A program made the translations under genes and the position numbers. Under the pieces are notes generated by a model, which saw only the letters and a program-made list of their open reading frames with translations, did no database searches and was not told where the DNA came from. A stretch of DNA of 64,000 nt from Gammaproteobacteria bacterium. Lineage in GTDB: Bacteria; Pseudomonadota; Gammaproteobacteria; Pseudomonadales; Azotimanducaceae. This document shows, piece after piece, positions 16,776 through 24,981 of this stretch. The stretch is from the NCBI GenBank assembly GCA_003247835.1, contig QJYB01000002.1, forward strand, positions 1 to 64,000, read 5' to 3'. Each line of letters begins with the position of its first letter. Positions within the stretch are counted from its first letter, which is position 1.

Positions 16776-18515
16776 ATGAACCGTAACCATCAGACCCTGA
16801 TCGGCGCACTGCTCTGTGTGGTGCTCATCGGCTGCTCCAGTACCGACAGCGGCGAGACGGAATCTGCCGTCCAGCCAGAGAATCCCACGACCGCCGTAAC
16901 ACCGGTGGTCCCCGAACCGGCCGAAGTCGACGCGCCGCAGCCGGTACGGCAGCCGGAATCCCGTGAGGAACAGTCCGCCAACCTTTACAGCCGGCCGGCG
17001 AGCAAAGCTGTGCTCGCCGAGTCGCTGGTACTCGGTGCGGACATGGCTGGCCGCCAGGCGCAGCTCGATCAGCTGCGCCTGCCGTCAGAGCCCCTGGATC
17101 GCGAGGCCTATACCCACTTCGACACCAATCCCGTGCATCTGGTGACGGAATCCCCGGTCTCGACCTTTTCCATCGACGTGGACACCGCCTCCTACTCCAA
17201 CGTCCGTCGTCTGCTCAATCAGGGCGCTCTGCCCCGGCAGGACGCGGTACGCGTTGAGGAGATGATCAACTACTTCTCCTACACGTATCCCACACCGACC
17301 AGCACGGACGCGCCGTTCGCCGTGTACACCGAGGTGGGACCGAGCCCGTGGCATCCGGCCCGGCACCTGCTGCACATCGGCATCAAGGGCTATGAGGTAC
17401 CCGAGGCGGATCTGCCCCCCGCCAACCTGGTGTTCCTCATCGACGTCTCCGGCTCCATGCAGAGCCCGGACAAGCTGGGCCTCCTGAAGTCGTCTCTGAA
17501 AATGCTGGCCAAGCGTCTGTCTGCAGAGGATCGGCTGGCCATCGCCGTCTACGCGGGTGCCGCCGGAACCGTGCTGGAATCCACGCCGGGCAGCGAGCGG
17601 GCGAAGATCCTCTCCGCCATCGACGCGCTGACCGCAGGCGGCTCCACCAACGGTGGCGCCGGGATCCGACTGGCCTACTCGCTCGCCGAGCAGGGATTCA
17701 TCGCCGACGGTATCAACCGCGTGATCCTGGCCACGGACGGTGATTTCAACGTCGGCACCACGGACACCGAAGCACTGAAGAACCTCGTCGAGGAGAAACG
17801 CGCCTCCGGCGTCGCCCTCACCGTGCTCGGTTTCGGCGGTGGCAACTACAACGATGCCCTCATGCAGGAGCTGGCCCAGATCGGCAACGGCAACGCGGCC
17901 TACATCGATTCCCTGAACGAAGCCCGCAAGGTGCTCGTCGAAGAGATCGGCTCGACGCTCAACATGATCGCCAAGGACGTGAAGATCCAGATCGAGTTCA
18001 ATCCCGATACCGTCGCGGAGTACCGGCTGATCGGCTACGAAACCCGTCATCTGAACCGCGAGGACTTCAACAACGACGCGGTCGATGCGGGCGACATCGG
18101 CGCCGGCCACACCGTGACCGCGCTCTACGAGATCGCGCTGACCGGCTCCGAAGGCACGCTCGTCGATCCCCTGCGCTACGGCCGTGGCGAAGAACGGATC
18201 CGTCCCGCGGACGCCGAGCTCGCGTTCCTGAAGCTCCGCTACAAGCTGCCGGATTCCGACTCGAGCCGGCTCATCACCCGGCCCATCGAGCGCTCCAGCA
18301 TGATTGGAGATCTGGCCCGTACCAGTGACAATTACCGCTTCTCCGCTGCCGTCGCCGGCTTCGGACAGATTCTCCGCGGTGGTCAGTACACGGGAGAATT
18401 CGACCTGGCTGCCGCTGAGCGGCTGGCTGCTGCGGCCCGGGGCGACGATGCGGACGGTTACCGGGGCGAGTTCCTGGGTCTCGTGCGGACAGCGGAAGCG
18501 TTGTCCGGCAGCTGA
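16776..18515 (+). CDS. YfbK-like VWA-domain lipoprotein
   Basis: A 579-residue protein with a lipoprotein signal (LCVVLIGC, lipid on C20) and a disordered acidic linker. Residues about 110-170 match the conserved segment before the VWA domain (PVSTFSIDVDTASYSNVRR). The VWA domain follows, with MIDAS DVSGSM and ATDGDFNVGTT, and then a C-terminal DUF3520-like region. It should sit on the periplasmic side of a membrane and bind partners through a metal ion. An ECF sigma gene follows by 47 nt, so envelope-stress sensing is a reasonable inference. Confidence 0.85.
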   Translation: MNRNHQTLIGALLCVVLIGCSSTDSGETESAVQPENPTTAVTPVVPEPAEVDAPQPVRQPESREEQSANLYSRPASKAVLAESLVLGADMAGRQAQLDQLRLPSEPLDREAYTHFDTNPVHLVTESPVSTFSIDVDTASYSNVRRLLNQGALPRQDAVRVEEMINYFSYTYPTPTSTDAPFAVYTEVGPSPWHPARHLLHIGIKGYEVPEADLPPANLVFLIDVSGSMQSPDKLGLLKSSLKMLAKRLSAEDRLAIAVYAGAAGTVLESTPGSERAKILSAIDALTAGGSTNGGAGIRLAYSLAEQGFIADGINRVILATDGDFNVGTTDTEALKNLVEEKRASGVALTVLGFGGGNYNDALMQELAQIGNGNAAYIDSLNEARKVLVEEIGSTLNMIAKDVKIQIEFNPDTVAEYRLIGYETRHLNREDFNNDAVDAGDIGAGHTVTALYEIALTGSEGTLVDPLRYGRGEERIRPADAELAFLKLRYKLPDSDSSRLITRPIERSSMIGDLARTSDNYRFSAAVAGFGQILRGGQYTGEFDLAAAERLAAAARGDDADGYRGEFLGLVRTAEALSGS

Positions 18516-18562
18516 TCCCAGCTCGTCCTGACAGGACGGAATGATCGTGTGACGGAAACACC

Positions 18563-19183
18563 ATGAGAGAAGGCGCCCCGGCAACGGCCGGGCGCGCCGC
18601 CACCGGAACGATGGCAGCGCCAGCTGACGGTGGACCGTCGGACGAGGATCTGATGACGGCGTACGCCCGTGGCGACGCCGCGGCTTTCGAGCCGCTCTAT
18701 GCCCGGCACCGGGGAGCCCTCTACCGGTACTTCCGGCGGCAGCTCGACGAGGCCGAGGCGAACGACTGCTTTCAGACGCTCTGGCTCAAGATCATCCACT
18801 ACCAGGACCGCTACTCGCCGGCTGCACCGTTTCGACATTACCTCTTCACGCTGGCTCACAACGTACTTATGGACCACTACCGGGAACATCGACGCAAAGG
18901 CGGGCACGAATCGCACGCCGAGGCTGTGGATCCGGACACGCTGGCCGATCCGGACGATGACCCGGAACAGCAGCACCAGCGCGACGAGCTGACAGGCCAC
19001 CTGCACCGCCTGATCCGATCGCTGCCCATGCATCAGCGGGAAGCCTGGCTGCTCAGGCAGGAGACGAGCTTTTCCACTGCGGAGATCGCACACGTCACGG
19101 GGACTACCGAGGAAGGGGTGAAGAGCCGCCTGCGCTATGCGCGCGACAAGCTGAAGGAGGGGATGGCCCGCTATGTCAGATGA
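18563..19183 (+). CDS. ECF-type RNA polymerase sigma factor
   Basis: A 206-residue protein. Region 2 is DLMTAYARGDAAAFEPLYARH to FRHYLFTLAHNVLMDHYR; region 4 is LHRLIRSLPMHQREAWLLRQ then FSTAEIAHVTGTTEEGVKSRLRYARDKLKE. It overlaps the next gene by 11 nt, the usual coupling of a sigma factor and its inhibitor. The VWA lipoprotein gene lies just upstream. Confidence 0.88.
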   Translation: MREGAPATAGRAATGTMAAPADGGPSDEDLMTAYARGDAAAFEPLYARHRGALYRYFRRQLDEAEANDCFQTLWLKIIHYQDRYSPAAPFRHYLFTLAHNVLMDHYREHRRKGGHESHAEAVDPDTLADPDDDPEQQHQRDELTGHLHRLIRSLPMHQREAWLLRQETSFSTAEIAHVTGTTEEGVKSRLRYARDKLKEGMARYVR

Positions 19184-19949
19184 TCGTGACTGGATCGACG
19201 ACCTCTACGCCGAGGGCCGCGACGAGGCACCGCCGGCGGCGCTCGATGCCGTCATCCTGACCGCGGCCCGGGACAACGCGACCCGACCGTGGTACCGGAA
19301 CATCCGGACGCTGACCACCCTGGCCACGGCAGCGAGCTTCGTGCTGGCCGCCATGGTCGTCTACTACGCGCCGGACGACGCCAGCCTCACCGGACCGCCA
19401 TCCAAGGAGGCGCCCGAGCGCCGTCAGGCCATCGACCGGGCCGGTGATCGCGCCGCCGGTGCAGCCGACGAGGCAGACGTTCCCGCCCGTCCGCCGGCAG
19501 TGAAGGTGGCCGCCCCGCAGGCACCAGCTGAATCCACCGAGGCTGAACGACTCGCCGGCACATCCCTCGAGGAAGCCGCCCTGCCGTCGGCCGCGGCACC
19601 GGAGGTGGCCGATGCGATGACCGACAGCGGTCGCAGCATGCTGTCAGCGACGAATGCGGCCAGGCGTGCCGAGCAGACGGCGACCTCCGTGGGCCTCACC
19701 GCGAACAAGACAGCGGAACCGAAGGCGGTCCTCGACGACGTGCTGTCCACGCTGACCGGTCGGTGCGGAACCGCCCCAGGCACAGCAGAATCCCGAACGC
19801 TCCTTCAGGACGCGCTCGGCTGGTATCTGGCCGTGACCACGGCAGAAACCGTCACCTACTACCGCTGCATTGACGACACCTGGCAGGTGATCGAAGAACC
19901 GGTCAGCGAGACCTCAGAGCAGCAGCCAGATCCCGAAGACGATCAGTAA
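19173..19949 (+). CDS. Single-pass membrane protein, probable anti-sigma factor
   Basis: A 258-residue protein. A short cytoplasmic N-terminus (WIDDLYAEGRDEAPPAALDA) precedes one transmembrane helix at about residues 46-66, then an Ala-rich periplasmic linker and a C-terminal region ending with two cysteines (RCGTAPG, YYRCIDDTW). No zinc-binding HxxxCxxC motif is present. The anti-sigma role is inferred from its overlap with the sigma gene and its topology. The 3' end overlaps the convergent transporter gene by 36 nt. Confidence 0.55.
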   Translation: MSDDRDWIDDLYAEGRDEAPPAALDAVILTAARDNATRPWYRNIRTLTTLATAASFVLAAMVVYYAPDDASLTGPPSKEAPERRQAIDRAGDRAAGAADEADVPARPPAVKVAAPQAPAESTEAERLAGTSLEEAALPSAAAPEVADAMTDSGRSMLSATNAARRAEQTATSVGLTANKTAEPKAVLDDVLSTLTGRCGTAPGTAESRTLLQDALGWYLAVTTAETVTYYRCIDDTWQVIEEPVSETSEQQPDPEDDQ

Positions 19950-20789
19950 CGCGCCGAACACCTCCCGGGTCGTCACCCGCTCGCCGAAGAACCACACCGC
20001 CGCAGCGAAGGTGAACAGCAGCTCCACCTGACCCAGGGCCCGGACCAGACCGGCGCTCACCAGCGTCATTGCCGTGAACCAGCAGGCAGAGGCCGAGCTG
20101 CCGGTGAGCCCCACCCAGATCGAGGAGCGCCAGCTGCCGAGGACCCGGGTCAGCTCCCCGGGCTCGCGCCAGACGAGGTAGGCGGCCATCACCATGGTCT
20201 GCAACGTGACGGTGAAGGCCAGCGTGCAACCGGCCCTCTCGAGGTAGCCGCCTTCCGGCAGCGCCAGGGAAGCCGCCCGATAGCAGACGGACGCCACCCC
20301 GACACCGGTCCCTGCGAGCACACCGTAGAGCAGGGCGCGATTTCCCGAAAGGAGCGCCCCCAGCCTGCCCCGGAAGGAGAGGATGACCACGCCGAGGAAG
20401 CTGACGGCAATCCCCGCCGCAACAGGGACTGTCAGGGCGTCACCCAGAAGGATCAGTCCGAACAGCGCCGCCTGCAGTACTTCGGTCTTGGAGAACGCCG
20501 TTCCCACCGCGAAGTTGTCGTGGGTGAACGACGCCACCAGAAACGCCGTACCCAGGATCTGCGCGACGCCACCGAGCGCACAGTAGACGAAGAACGGGAC
20601 GTTGGGTGACGGCAACGCGAAAGCGGTCCCCAGCCAGGCCAGGTAGAGCCAGACGAACGGCAGCGCGAAGCAGAATCGGATGTATGTGGCCCCGTTGACG
20701 GAAAGATCGCCCGTCGCGCGTTTCTGCAGCATGGACCGAAGGTTCTGCAGGAACGCCGCCGCGACGGTGATGGGAATCCAGAGCTCCAC
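19914..20789 (-). CDS. EamA / DMT-family transporter
   Basis: A 291-residue protein with about ten hydrophobic helices in two EamA-like halves (second half begins near RALLYGVLAGTGVGVAS). The GTG at 20789 is chosen; it lies two bases after the stop codon of the MATE gene, implying translational coupling. The longer open frame would run back into the MATE gene. Substrate unknown. Confidence 0.8.
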   Translation of the reverse strand: MELWIPITVAAAFLQNLRSMLQKRATGDLSVNGATYIRFCFALPFVWLYLAWLGTAFALPSPNVPFFVYCALGGVAQILGTAFLVASFTHDNFAVGTAFSKTEVLQAALFGLILLGDALTVPVAAGIAVSFLGVVILSFRGRLGALLSGNRALLYGVLAGTGVGVASVCYRAASLALPEGGYLERAGCTLAFTVTLQTMVMAAYLVWREPGELTRVLGSWRSSIWVGLTGSSASACWFTAMTLVSAGLVRALGQVELLFTFAAAVWFFGERVTTREVFGALLIVFGIWLLL

Positions 20790-20791
20790 GG

Positions 20792-22174
20792 TCAGCGTTC
20801 GGAGAACCGGGCAACCTGCTCCGGCCGGGCAGACAGCCACCTGAACCGCAACGTGAGCACCACAGCTGCCACGCCGAGCCCCGCGATGAGGCCCGCCCAG
20901 AATCCACGTACACCATCGAAGTCACCGGCGCCGACCAAGCCGAATCCCAGCGCAACCCCAACAGGCAGACCCACGCCCCAATAGCTCAACATGGCGACCC
21001 ACATGGTGGTCCGCGTGTCCTTGAAGCCGCGAAGCGCACCCAGGGCGGTCACCTGGCTGTCGTCGAAGAACTGATACAGCGCGACGAGCAGCAGCAGGTC
21101 GACGGCAAGCGTCAGCACCGCCGACTCCGAGCTGTAGAGACCCGCGATCGGCACCCGCAGCGTGAAAACCAGGGCGGCGGCGACCGCTGCGAAGGCCAGC
21201 GACAGGCCGATGGCAACCCAGCCCGAGCGACGGGCGGCAGGCATATCACCGGCGCCGACGTTGAAGCCTACCCGGATGGACACCGCCATACCCAGTGCCA
21301 TAGGGACCATGAAGGTCATACCACCGACGTTGGAGGCGATCATGTGTGCCGCCACCGACTCCGCACCGAGCCGGCCGATGAGCAGGGTGATAATGGCGAA
21401 CAGGCTCACCTCCATGAACGTGGTCACCCCGATGGGCAGACCGAGCTTGATCAGTCGCGTGATGGCGCCGGAATCCGGACCGCTGAACCGGGAAAAGGCA
21501 CCGGTAGCGCGTATCCGCGAGCGGCTGACGATCAGCGCCATGGCGAGCAGCTGACCCGTGATGACGATGGCGCTGGCCCACCCGCAGCCGACCCCGCCCA
21601 GACCTTCCATTCCGAAAGCACCGTAGATGAACAGGTAGTTCAGCGGGATCTTCAGGGCCAAAGCGCCCCCGGTGATCCACATGGCAGGCAGCGTCCACGA
21701 CATGCCCTCGCAGAGATACCGCAGGCAGAAGTATCCGAGCATGGGCAGCACGGCGAACGACAGCGCCTGCAGATAGCCGACGGCCACGGGCACGGCCCGC
21801 GGATCGACACCGATCAGACCGTAGAGCGGCTCGACGTTGTTGAGAAAAAGGATCATGAGCAGTCCGCCCGCACCGCCGATCCACAGCGCCTGACGGAAAG
21901 CCTCACCCGCCTCGGCCTGCCGGCCGCTGCCGTGCAGCTGGGAGATGGTGGGCGTGAGGGACATGAGGGTGCCGGACAGCAGCAGCATCGGCGGCCAGTA
22001 GAAGTTACCGCCGAGCGCGACACCGGCCAGATCCACGGCGCTCACCTGACCCGCCATGATGGTGTCGGCCACGCCCATGCCCATCTGCGTCACCTGGGCG
22101 AGGATCATGGGCGCAGCAAGCCGGCCGAGCACGCCGAGCTCCCGTCGTACCTCCCCCAAAGCCCCTCTCCGCAA
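20792..22174 (-). CDS. MATE-family multidrug efflux transporter (NorM-like)
   Basis: A 460-residue protein with twelve helices. The first helix region LAAPMILAQVTQMGMGVADTIM matches the MatE domain of NorM-type Na+- or H+-driven exporters, and the second repeat begins near GLPIGVTTFMEVSLFA. It is the first gene of a two-gene unit with the DMT transporter. Confidence 0.88.
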   Translation of the reverse strand: MRRGALGEVRRELGVLGRLAAPMILAQVTQMGMGVADTIMAGQVSAVDLAGVALGGNFYWPPMLLLSGTLMSLTPTISQLHGSGRQAEAGEAFRQALWIGGAGGLLMILFLNNVEPLYGLIGVDPRAVPVAVGYLQALSFAVLPMLGYFCLRYLCEGMSWTLPAMWITGGALALKIPLNYLFIYGAFGMEGLGGVGCGWASAIVITGQLLAMALIVSRSRIRATGAFSRFSGPDSGAITRLIKLGLPIGVTTFMEVSLFAIITLLIGRLGAESVAAHMIASNVGGMTFMVPMALGMAVSIRVGFNVGAGDMPAARRSGWVAIGLSLAFAAVAAALVFTLRVPIAGLYSSESAVLTLAVDLLLLVALYQFFDDSQVTALGALRGFKDTRTTMWVAMLSYWGVGLPVGVALGFGLVGAGDFDGVRGFWAGLIAGLGVAAVVLTLRFRWLSARPEQVARFSER

Positions 22175-22270
22175 CTGGCAGGCCGGGCATTGTACGCGTC
22201 GTGCCGCGGATTGAGGCTACATCGATGCCACGGCAGATGATTCACGTCAGCTAGGGATTTCCGCGATTCG

Positions 22271-22307
22271 ATAGTCGGGGTCTATAGAGGCGATAGCCAC
22301 AATCGAA
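22271..22307 (+). promoter_or_regulatory. OxyR-type operator upstream of rubrerythrin
   Basis: ATAG (22271) - N7 - CTAT (22282) - N7 - ATAG (22293) - N7 - CGAA (22304). Three of the four tetranucleotides of the classical OxyR element are perfect with exact 7-nt spacing. The site centre lies about 53 nt before the predicted transcript start. An oxyR gene lies 5 kb away in this window. Confidence 0.65.
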
Positions 22308-22329
22308 TGGCGCGCCGATCCCCCGGCCG

Positions 22330-22335
22330 TATACT
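22330..22335 (+). promoter_or_regulatory. -10 element of the rubrerythrin operon
   Basis: TATACT, with a poor -35 (ATGGCG at 17-nt spacing), as expected for an activator-dependent promoter. The predicted start is near 22342, about 50 nt before the ATG. Confidence 0.5.
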
Positions 22336-22392
22336 GCCTGGCATCACCTCAGGGGTGAGTCGACTCATAGCACTCAGAACAGGAAGGAAATC

Positions 22393-22809
22393 ATGGATCT
22401 GAAGGACAGCAAAACCCTGCAAAACCTGAAGGACGCCTTCGCCGGCGAATCTCAGGCCAACCGTCGCTACCTCTACTTCGCTTCCAAGGCCGATGTGGAA
22501 GGTGAGAACGACGTGGCTGCCGTGTTCCGCTCCACCGCCGAAGGCGAGACCGGTCACGCGCACGGCCACCTGGAGTACATGGAAGTGGTGGGTGATCCGG
22601 CAACCGGGCTCCCCATCGGCACCACCAGCGACAACCTGAAGGCAGCGATCGCCGGCGAGACCCACGAGTACACGGACATGTACCCGGGCATGGCCAAGAC
22701 GGCCCGCGGCGAAGGATTCGACGAGATCGCCGACTGGTTCGAGACGCTGGCGAAGGCAGAGCGCTCGCACGCCAACCGCTTCCAGAAGGCGCTGGACGCG
22801 ATGGGCTGA
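22393..22809 (+). CDS. Rubrerythrin (diiron domain only)
   Basis: A 138-residue ferritin-like protein. The paired diiron motifs are [30 protein letters not shown] and [10 protein letters not shown]. There is no C-terminal rubredoxin domain, so electrons must come from a partner. It is expected to reduce hydrogen peroxide in the cytoplasm. AGGAAGG precedes the ATG. It heads an operon with an Fe-S oxidoreductase and a DUF3501 protein, and an OxyR-type operator lies upstream. Confidence 0.9.
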   Translation: MDLKDSKTLQNLKDAFAGESQANRRYLYFASKADVEGENDVAAVFRSTAEGETGHAHGHLEYMEVVGDPATGLPIGTTSDNLKAAIAGETHEYTDMYPGMAKTARGEGFDEIADWFETLAKAERSHANRFQKALDAMG

Positions 22810-22839
22810 TTCCGGCACAACCGGAACCGCATCTTAAGA

Positions 22840-22867
22840 GGGGTCGGTCGCGCGACCCCTTTTTTTT
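22840..22867 (+). terminator. Intrinsic terminator between rubrerythrin and the Fe-S oxidoreductase gene
   Basis: GGGGTCG / CGACCCC stem (22840-22846 with 22853-22859), loop GTCGCG, then eight T. It lies 30 nt after the rubrerythrin stop and 20 nt before the next start, so downstream genes depend on readthrough. Confidence 0.8.
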
Positions 22868-22887
22868 CATCGTCACGAGGACCCGAC

Positions 22888-24222
22888 ATGAGAGAAGGCA
22901 GCCTGGAAGCGCCCGACCGCCAGCCTCTGGACTGGCAGAGCGAAGCATTCTTCGACAGGGAATCGCTGTACACGGAGCTCGAGCGCGTATTCGACATCTG
23001 TCACGGCTGTCGCCGCTGCGTGAGTCTGTGCGACTCGTTCCCTACCCTGTTCGATCTGGTGGACGAGTCCGACACACTGGAAGTGGACGGCGTGGACAGG
23101 AACGACTACATGAAGGTGGTCGACCAGTGCTATCTCTGTGATCTCTGCGCGGAAACCAAGTGTCCCTACCTGCCGCCACACGAGTGGGCCGTGGATTTTC
23201 CCCACCTCATGCTGCGGGCCAAGGCCTACAAATACCGTCAGAAAGACACCAAGTGGCGTGACCGCCTGATCACCAGCACCGATCCGATCTTCGACCTGCT
23301 GAGTACCCCCGGACTGTCGGGCATCGCCAACGCGGCCGCCGGTTCCAGCGCCCTGCGCAACCTGGGTGACAAGGTCCTCGGCATTCACCCCAAGGCGCCG
23401 CTGCCCAGGCTTCACAGCAGGACCAGCAGTGCCCGCCACCCGGATGACGTGGGTGCACACCTCACCCCGGAGGCAACGGATCGCACCACCGGCAAGGTTG
23501 CCATCTACATCACCTGTTACGGCGACCACAACGAGCCGGAGCTCGTGGAGGACATGGTCGCCGTGTTCAACCACAACGGAATCCCTGTCCGGCTGCTCAA
23601 GGACGCCCGGTGCTGTGGCATGCCCAAGCTCGAGCTGGGCGATCTCGACAAAGTGGCGAAGCTGAAGGATGCCAACCTGCCTACATTCCTGAAGGCGATC
23701 GACGACGGTTACGACATCATTGCGCCCATTCCCTCCTGCGTGCTGATGTACAAGCAGGAGCTGCCGCTCATGTTCCCGGAGGACACCAACGTGACGCGCG
23801 TCAGGGAGGCCTTCTTCGACCCTTTCGAGTACCTGATGCTGCGCCACCGCGCAGGCCTCGTGAAGACAGACTTCAAGACCAGCCTCGGCAAGGTGGCTTA
23901 TCACGTCGCCTGCCACCAGCGGGTGCAGAACATCGGCATGAAGACGCGCGACTTCCTGAAGCTCATCGATGGCACGGAGGTCACGGCAATCGAGCGCTGC
24001 TCGGGTCACGACGGCACCTACGCGGTGAAGAGCGAGACCTACGACAAAGCCATGAAGATCGCCCGCCCGGTGGTGAACCGGGTCAAGCAGAGCGAAGCCG
24101 ATACCTTCGGCTCCGACTGTCCCATGGCCGGCCGGTTGATCGCCCACGGCTTGGAAGCAGACGATCCGAACGCGAAAGCCGAGCACCCCATCACCATGGT
24201 CAGGCGGGCCTACGGCCTCTGA
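22888..24222 (+). CDS. Heterodisulfide-reductase-related Fe-S oxidoreductase
   Basis: A 444-residue protein. A ferredoxin-like domain has C38-x2-C41-x2-C44-x3-C48 and a second cluster motif C81-x2-C84-x2-C87-x4-C92-P. Two CCG-type domains follow: [14 protein letters not shown] in the first, while the second keeps only single cysteines ([18 protein letters not shown]). Such proteins pass electrons to or from thiols, quinones or flavoproteins. Here the likely partner is the rubrerythrin encoded just upstream; that is inference from position. It is cytoplasmic. Confidence 0.82.
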   Translation: MREGSLEAPDRQPLDWQSEAFFDRESLYTELERVFDICHGCRRCVSLCDSFPTLFDLVDESDTLEVDGVDRNDYMKVVDQCYLCDLCAETKCPYLPPHEWAVDFPHLMLRAKAYKYRQKDTKWRDRLITSTDPIFDLLSTPGLSGIANAAAGSSALRNLGDKVLGIHPKAPLPRLHSRTSSARHPDDVGAHLTPEATDRTTGKVAIYITCYGDHNEPELVEDMVAVFNHNGIPVRLLKDARCCGMPKLELGDLDKVAKLKDANLPTFLKAIDDGYDIIAPIPSCVLMYKQELPLMFPEDTNVTRVREAFFDPFEYLMLRHRAGLVKTDFKTSLGKVAYHVACHQRVQNIGMKTRDFLKLIDGTEVTAIERCSGHDGTYAVKSETYDKAMKIARPVVNRVKQSEADTFGSDCPMAGRLIAHGLEADDPNAKAEHPITMVRRAYGL

Positions 24223-24247
24223 CCCGACACGCGGAGTCTTACCCCCC

Positions 24248-24829
24248 ATGGAAAAGCTGAGCAGAAGCACACTCTGGAGCCTCGAGCAGTATGCCGAAGA
24301 ACGCCCGGCGTTCCGTGCCGAGGTCATGGCGCACAAGGCGCCCCGTCGCGTCGCCATCGGGCCTCACGCCACGCTCTACTTCGAGGACTTCCTGACCATG
24401 AAGTACCAGGTGCAGGAGATGCTGCGTGCCGAGCGAATCTTCGAGGCCGCTGGCATCGAGGAGGAGATCGACGCCTACAATCCCCTGATCCCGGACGGCA
24501 GCAACCTCAAGGCCACCTTCATGATCGAGTATGCCGACGCGGACGAGCGGCGCACGGCGCTCGCCACGCTCGGCGGGATCGAGGACACCGTCTGGATCCG
24601 CGCCGAGGGCGGCGAGAAGGTCTACGCCATCGCCAACGAGGATCTGGACCGCAGCACGGACGAGAAAGCGTCTGCCGTGCACTTTCTGCGATTCGAGCTC
24701 GGCACCGACACCATTGCTGCGTTCAAGGCCGGGCGGCGGATAGAGTTCGGCATCGACCACGAGGGTCTCGCCGGGTCGGTCGCGCTCACTCCGGAGCAGA
24801 CCGCGAGCCTGGCCGCCGATCTGGATTAG
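24248..24829 (+). CDS. DUF3501 family protein
   Basis: A 193-residue soluble protein beginning MEKLSRSTLWSLEQYAEERP, with GPHATLYFEDFLTMKYQVQEML near residue 40, the hallmark of DUF3501. The family is typically found with rubrerythrin and a heterodisulfide-reductase-like protein, as here; its role is unknown. It is the last gene of the operon, 25 nt after the previous stop. Confidence 0.85.
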   Translation: MEKLSRSTLWSLEQYAEERPAFRAEVMAHKAPRRVAIGPHATLYFEDFLTMKYQVQEMLRAERIFEAAGIEEEIDAYNPLIPDGSNLKATFMIEYADADERRTALATLGGIEDTVWIRAEGGEKVYAIANEDLDRSTDEKASAVHFLRFELGTDTIAAFKAGRRIEFGIDHEGLAGSVALTPEQTASLAADLD

Positions 24830-24981
24830 CACATCACCGGTCTGGTCGTGAGCACCCTAGATGAGGTAGGTGATTGTGCGCGGGAATGATATATAAGATC
24901 CGTGGGCAAACAGGAATCTGCCGCGGGTCTGCCGGAAGCCGTCATCGCGCATCTCTGGTGTGACCTGCAGCACGCGGGTCA

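Noticed and set aside
22873..24357. 494-codon minus-strand frame over the Fe-S oxidoreductase
   Set aside because: The plus strand carries two ferredoxin-type cluster motifs; the minus frame shows none.
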